A stretch of DNA of 64,000 nucleotides from Chitinophagaceae bacterium (lineage in GTDB: Bacteria; Bacteroidota; Bacteroidia; Chitinophagales; Chitinophagaceae). The notes under the pieces were generated by a model, which worked only from the letters and a program-made list of their open reading frames with translations, did not search any database and was not told the origin of the DNA. How positions within the stretch are numbered: the first letter of the stretch is position 1; every line of letters starts with the position of its first letter. A program made the position numbers and the translations under genes. Below are positions 63,218 through 64,000 of this stretch, piece after piece. The stretch lies in assembly GCA_947455605.1 (NCBI GenBank), contig CANGOX010000004.1, forward strand, positions 32,216-96,215. Reading direction: 5' to 3'.

Positions 63218-63838
63218 ATGAATAAACTAATCAGATACATGGGAGTGATCGGCGGTATGCTGTTATTCTCTGCATGTTACAATAACCAAAAAGATATCAC
63301 TGTACCAACGGCCAGTTCTTTAAAAACCGTTTCTTTCAGAGATGATATCGTGCCCATTCTTGTTTCAGGTGCCTGTGGTTGTCATAATAACGGATCTACA
63401 AGAGCATTACAGTTCTCCTTAAAAGATACTGTGTATTATGGAGTAATCCTGGCACGCTCAGGTGTATTTGCTGATATGATCGCAGGTAAAGACCACCCCG
63501 GTGAAGGTGGTATATATTTCAGCCCTTCACAATCTGCCATCATTAAAACATGGGTATCACAGGGAGCAAAAGACAACTACGTACCACCGGCTATTACCGG
63601 TCCGGTTACTTACACAACCAATATTGTTCCTATCTATAAAACAGTTTGTAAAGGAAGTGCCTGCCACGGCGGTTTAGGACCAACACTGGATTATGCGAAG
63701 ATGGCTGCTGATAAAGCAGATCTCAGCAAGATGATGGCAAGCTCCGGCAGCTCAGGACATAAAGGGGGAAGCCTCAGCCTGGACGGAACCACTACGGCAA
63801 CCTTCCTGGCATGGATAGCACAGGGCTTACCACAATAA
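63218..63838 (+). CDS. lipoprotein with CXCH and CX4CH haem-like motifs
   Basis: The 206-aa product has a lipobox (LFSAC, Cys20). The first site reads Cys53-Gly-Cys55-His56 (GACGCHNNG), shorter than normal, and the second Cys144-x4-Cys149-His150 (CKGSACHGG). Segments before each (DIVPILVSGAC, NIVPIYKTVC) match the first site of the gene upstream, so the two are related. It follows that gene by 24 bases. Haem binding to the shortened CXCH is uncertain. Confidence 0.78.
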   Translation: MNKLIRYMGVIGGMLLFSACYNNQKDITVPTASSLKTVSFRDDIVPILVSGACGCHNNGSTRALQFSLKDTVYYGVILARSGVFADMIAGKDHPGEGGIYFSPSQSAIIKTWVSQGAKDNYVPPAITGPVTYTTNIVPIYKTVCKGSACHGGLGPTLDYAKMAADKADLSKMMASSGSSGHKGGSLSLDGTTTATFLAWIAQGLPQ

Positions 63839-63886
63839 ATTCAACACACAATACAAATCAAACATTAATCCATAAAACGTATAAAG

Positions 63887-64000
63887 ATGAAAAAAATCAC
63901 ACTTCTTGCCTTCGCCCTGATCTCATTTATGAGCCTGCTGAATGCACAGAATTATAAAACAAGGGATGGCTATATATTCTTTAACCCTAATAAAGACCAG
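63887..64000 (+). CDS. start of an exported protein, possibly YceI-like, cut by the window edge
   Basis: Thirty-eight codons from ATG 63887: a signal peptide (MKKITLLAFALISFMSLLNAQ) then NYKTRDGYIFFNPNKDQ, which resembles the first strand of Bacteroidota YceI proteins (lipid-binding lipocalin-like fold). It begins 48 bases after the cytochrome-like gene on the same strand and is likely part of that operon. The family is tentative because so little is visible. Confidence 0.55.
   Translation, partial: MKKITLLAFALISFMSLLNAQNYKTRDGYIFFNPNKDQ

Overview
The window looks like a chromosomal segment of a Bacteroidota bacterium, most likely Chitinophagaceae or a close relative. I infer this from moderate-to-low GC, many periplasmic, outer-membrane or lipoprotein gene products, a type IX secretion substrate followed by a PorP/SprF protein, candidate promoters of the Bacteroidota type (TTG or TTTG, about 17-20 bp, TAnnTTTG), weak Shine-Dalgarno signals and several Bacteroidota-typical hypothetical families. 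No rRNA, phage, plasmid or CRISPR genes are seen. One tRNA (Asn, GTT) is present.

Region 1 (1-11.2 kb) is ordinary chromosomal content: a SET-domain protein cut by the window edge, a LuxR-type response regulator, exported proteins, a sugar isomerase-like TIM barrel, a nucleoid-associated protein, a cyanophycinase-like peptidase, an atypical SDR, a MATE exporter and a FIST-domain sensor. Region 2 (11.4-16.9 kb) has a large T9SS-exported adhesin-like protein with six 249-bp repeats, coupled to PorP/SprF, then small proteins. Region 3 (16.9-22.6 kb) has a cysteine-rich exported protein, a GH3 enzyme and acetyl-CoA synthetase.

Region 4 (22.7-29.7 kb) is a plus-strand run: an MFS transporter, a small membrane protein, an N-acyl-D-amino-acid deacylase, a DgcN-like DUF1611 protein, a dipeptide epimerase/DgcA-like enolase-superfamily enzyme and an APC amino-acid permease. 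Together they suggest import and catabolism of D-amino acids or cell-wall peptides. Region 5 (30.5-38.2 kb) has dCMP deaminase, a tandem tryptophanase and tyrosine phenol-lyase pair (told apart by active-site residues), an L,D-transpeptidase-like protein, and a sugar-acid dehydratase with an SDR. Region 6 (38.2-50.6 kb) holds a BNR/Asp-box protein, a TSUP permease, a class C beta-lactamase-like hydrolase, a truncated aldo/keto reductase, a second GH3 enzyme, a hydroxyacid-dehydrogenase homologue without its usual catalytic residues, and a PhyH-like oxygenase.

Region 7 (50.6-55.8 kb) is accessory and partly decayed: a group II PLP decarboxylase and SDR next to remnants of a thiamine-diphosphate decarboxylase, another SDR and a beta-barrel-like protein; a YefM-YoeB toxin-antitoxin pair; a DUF2442/DUF4160 pair; and a repeated 3'-flanking element joined to terminator hairpins. 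Region 8 (55.8-60.1 kb) is core: tRNA-Asn, a Rieske protein, HflX, a beta-barrel protein and a DEAD-box helicase. Region 9 (60.1-61.3 kb) is a REP-associated tyrosine transposase (RAYT/IS200-like) between inverted two-hairpin modules, with a third module nearby. Region 10 (61.3-64 kb) is an OB-fold protein and, divergently, two lipoproteins with unusual CX4CH haem-like motifs behind two CRP-type palindromes, then the start of a further exported protein.

Family assignments were made by reading the translations and recalling family motifs; no database search was run.
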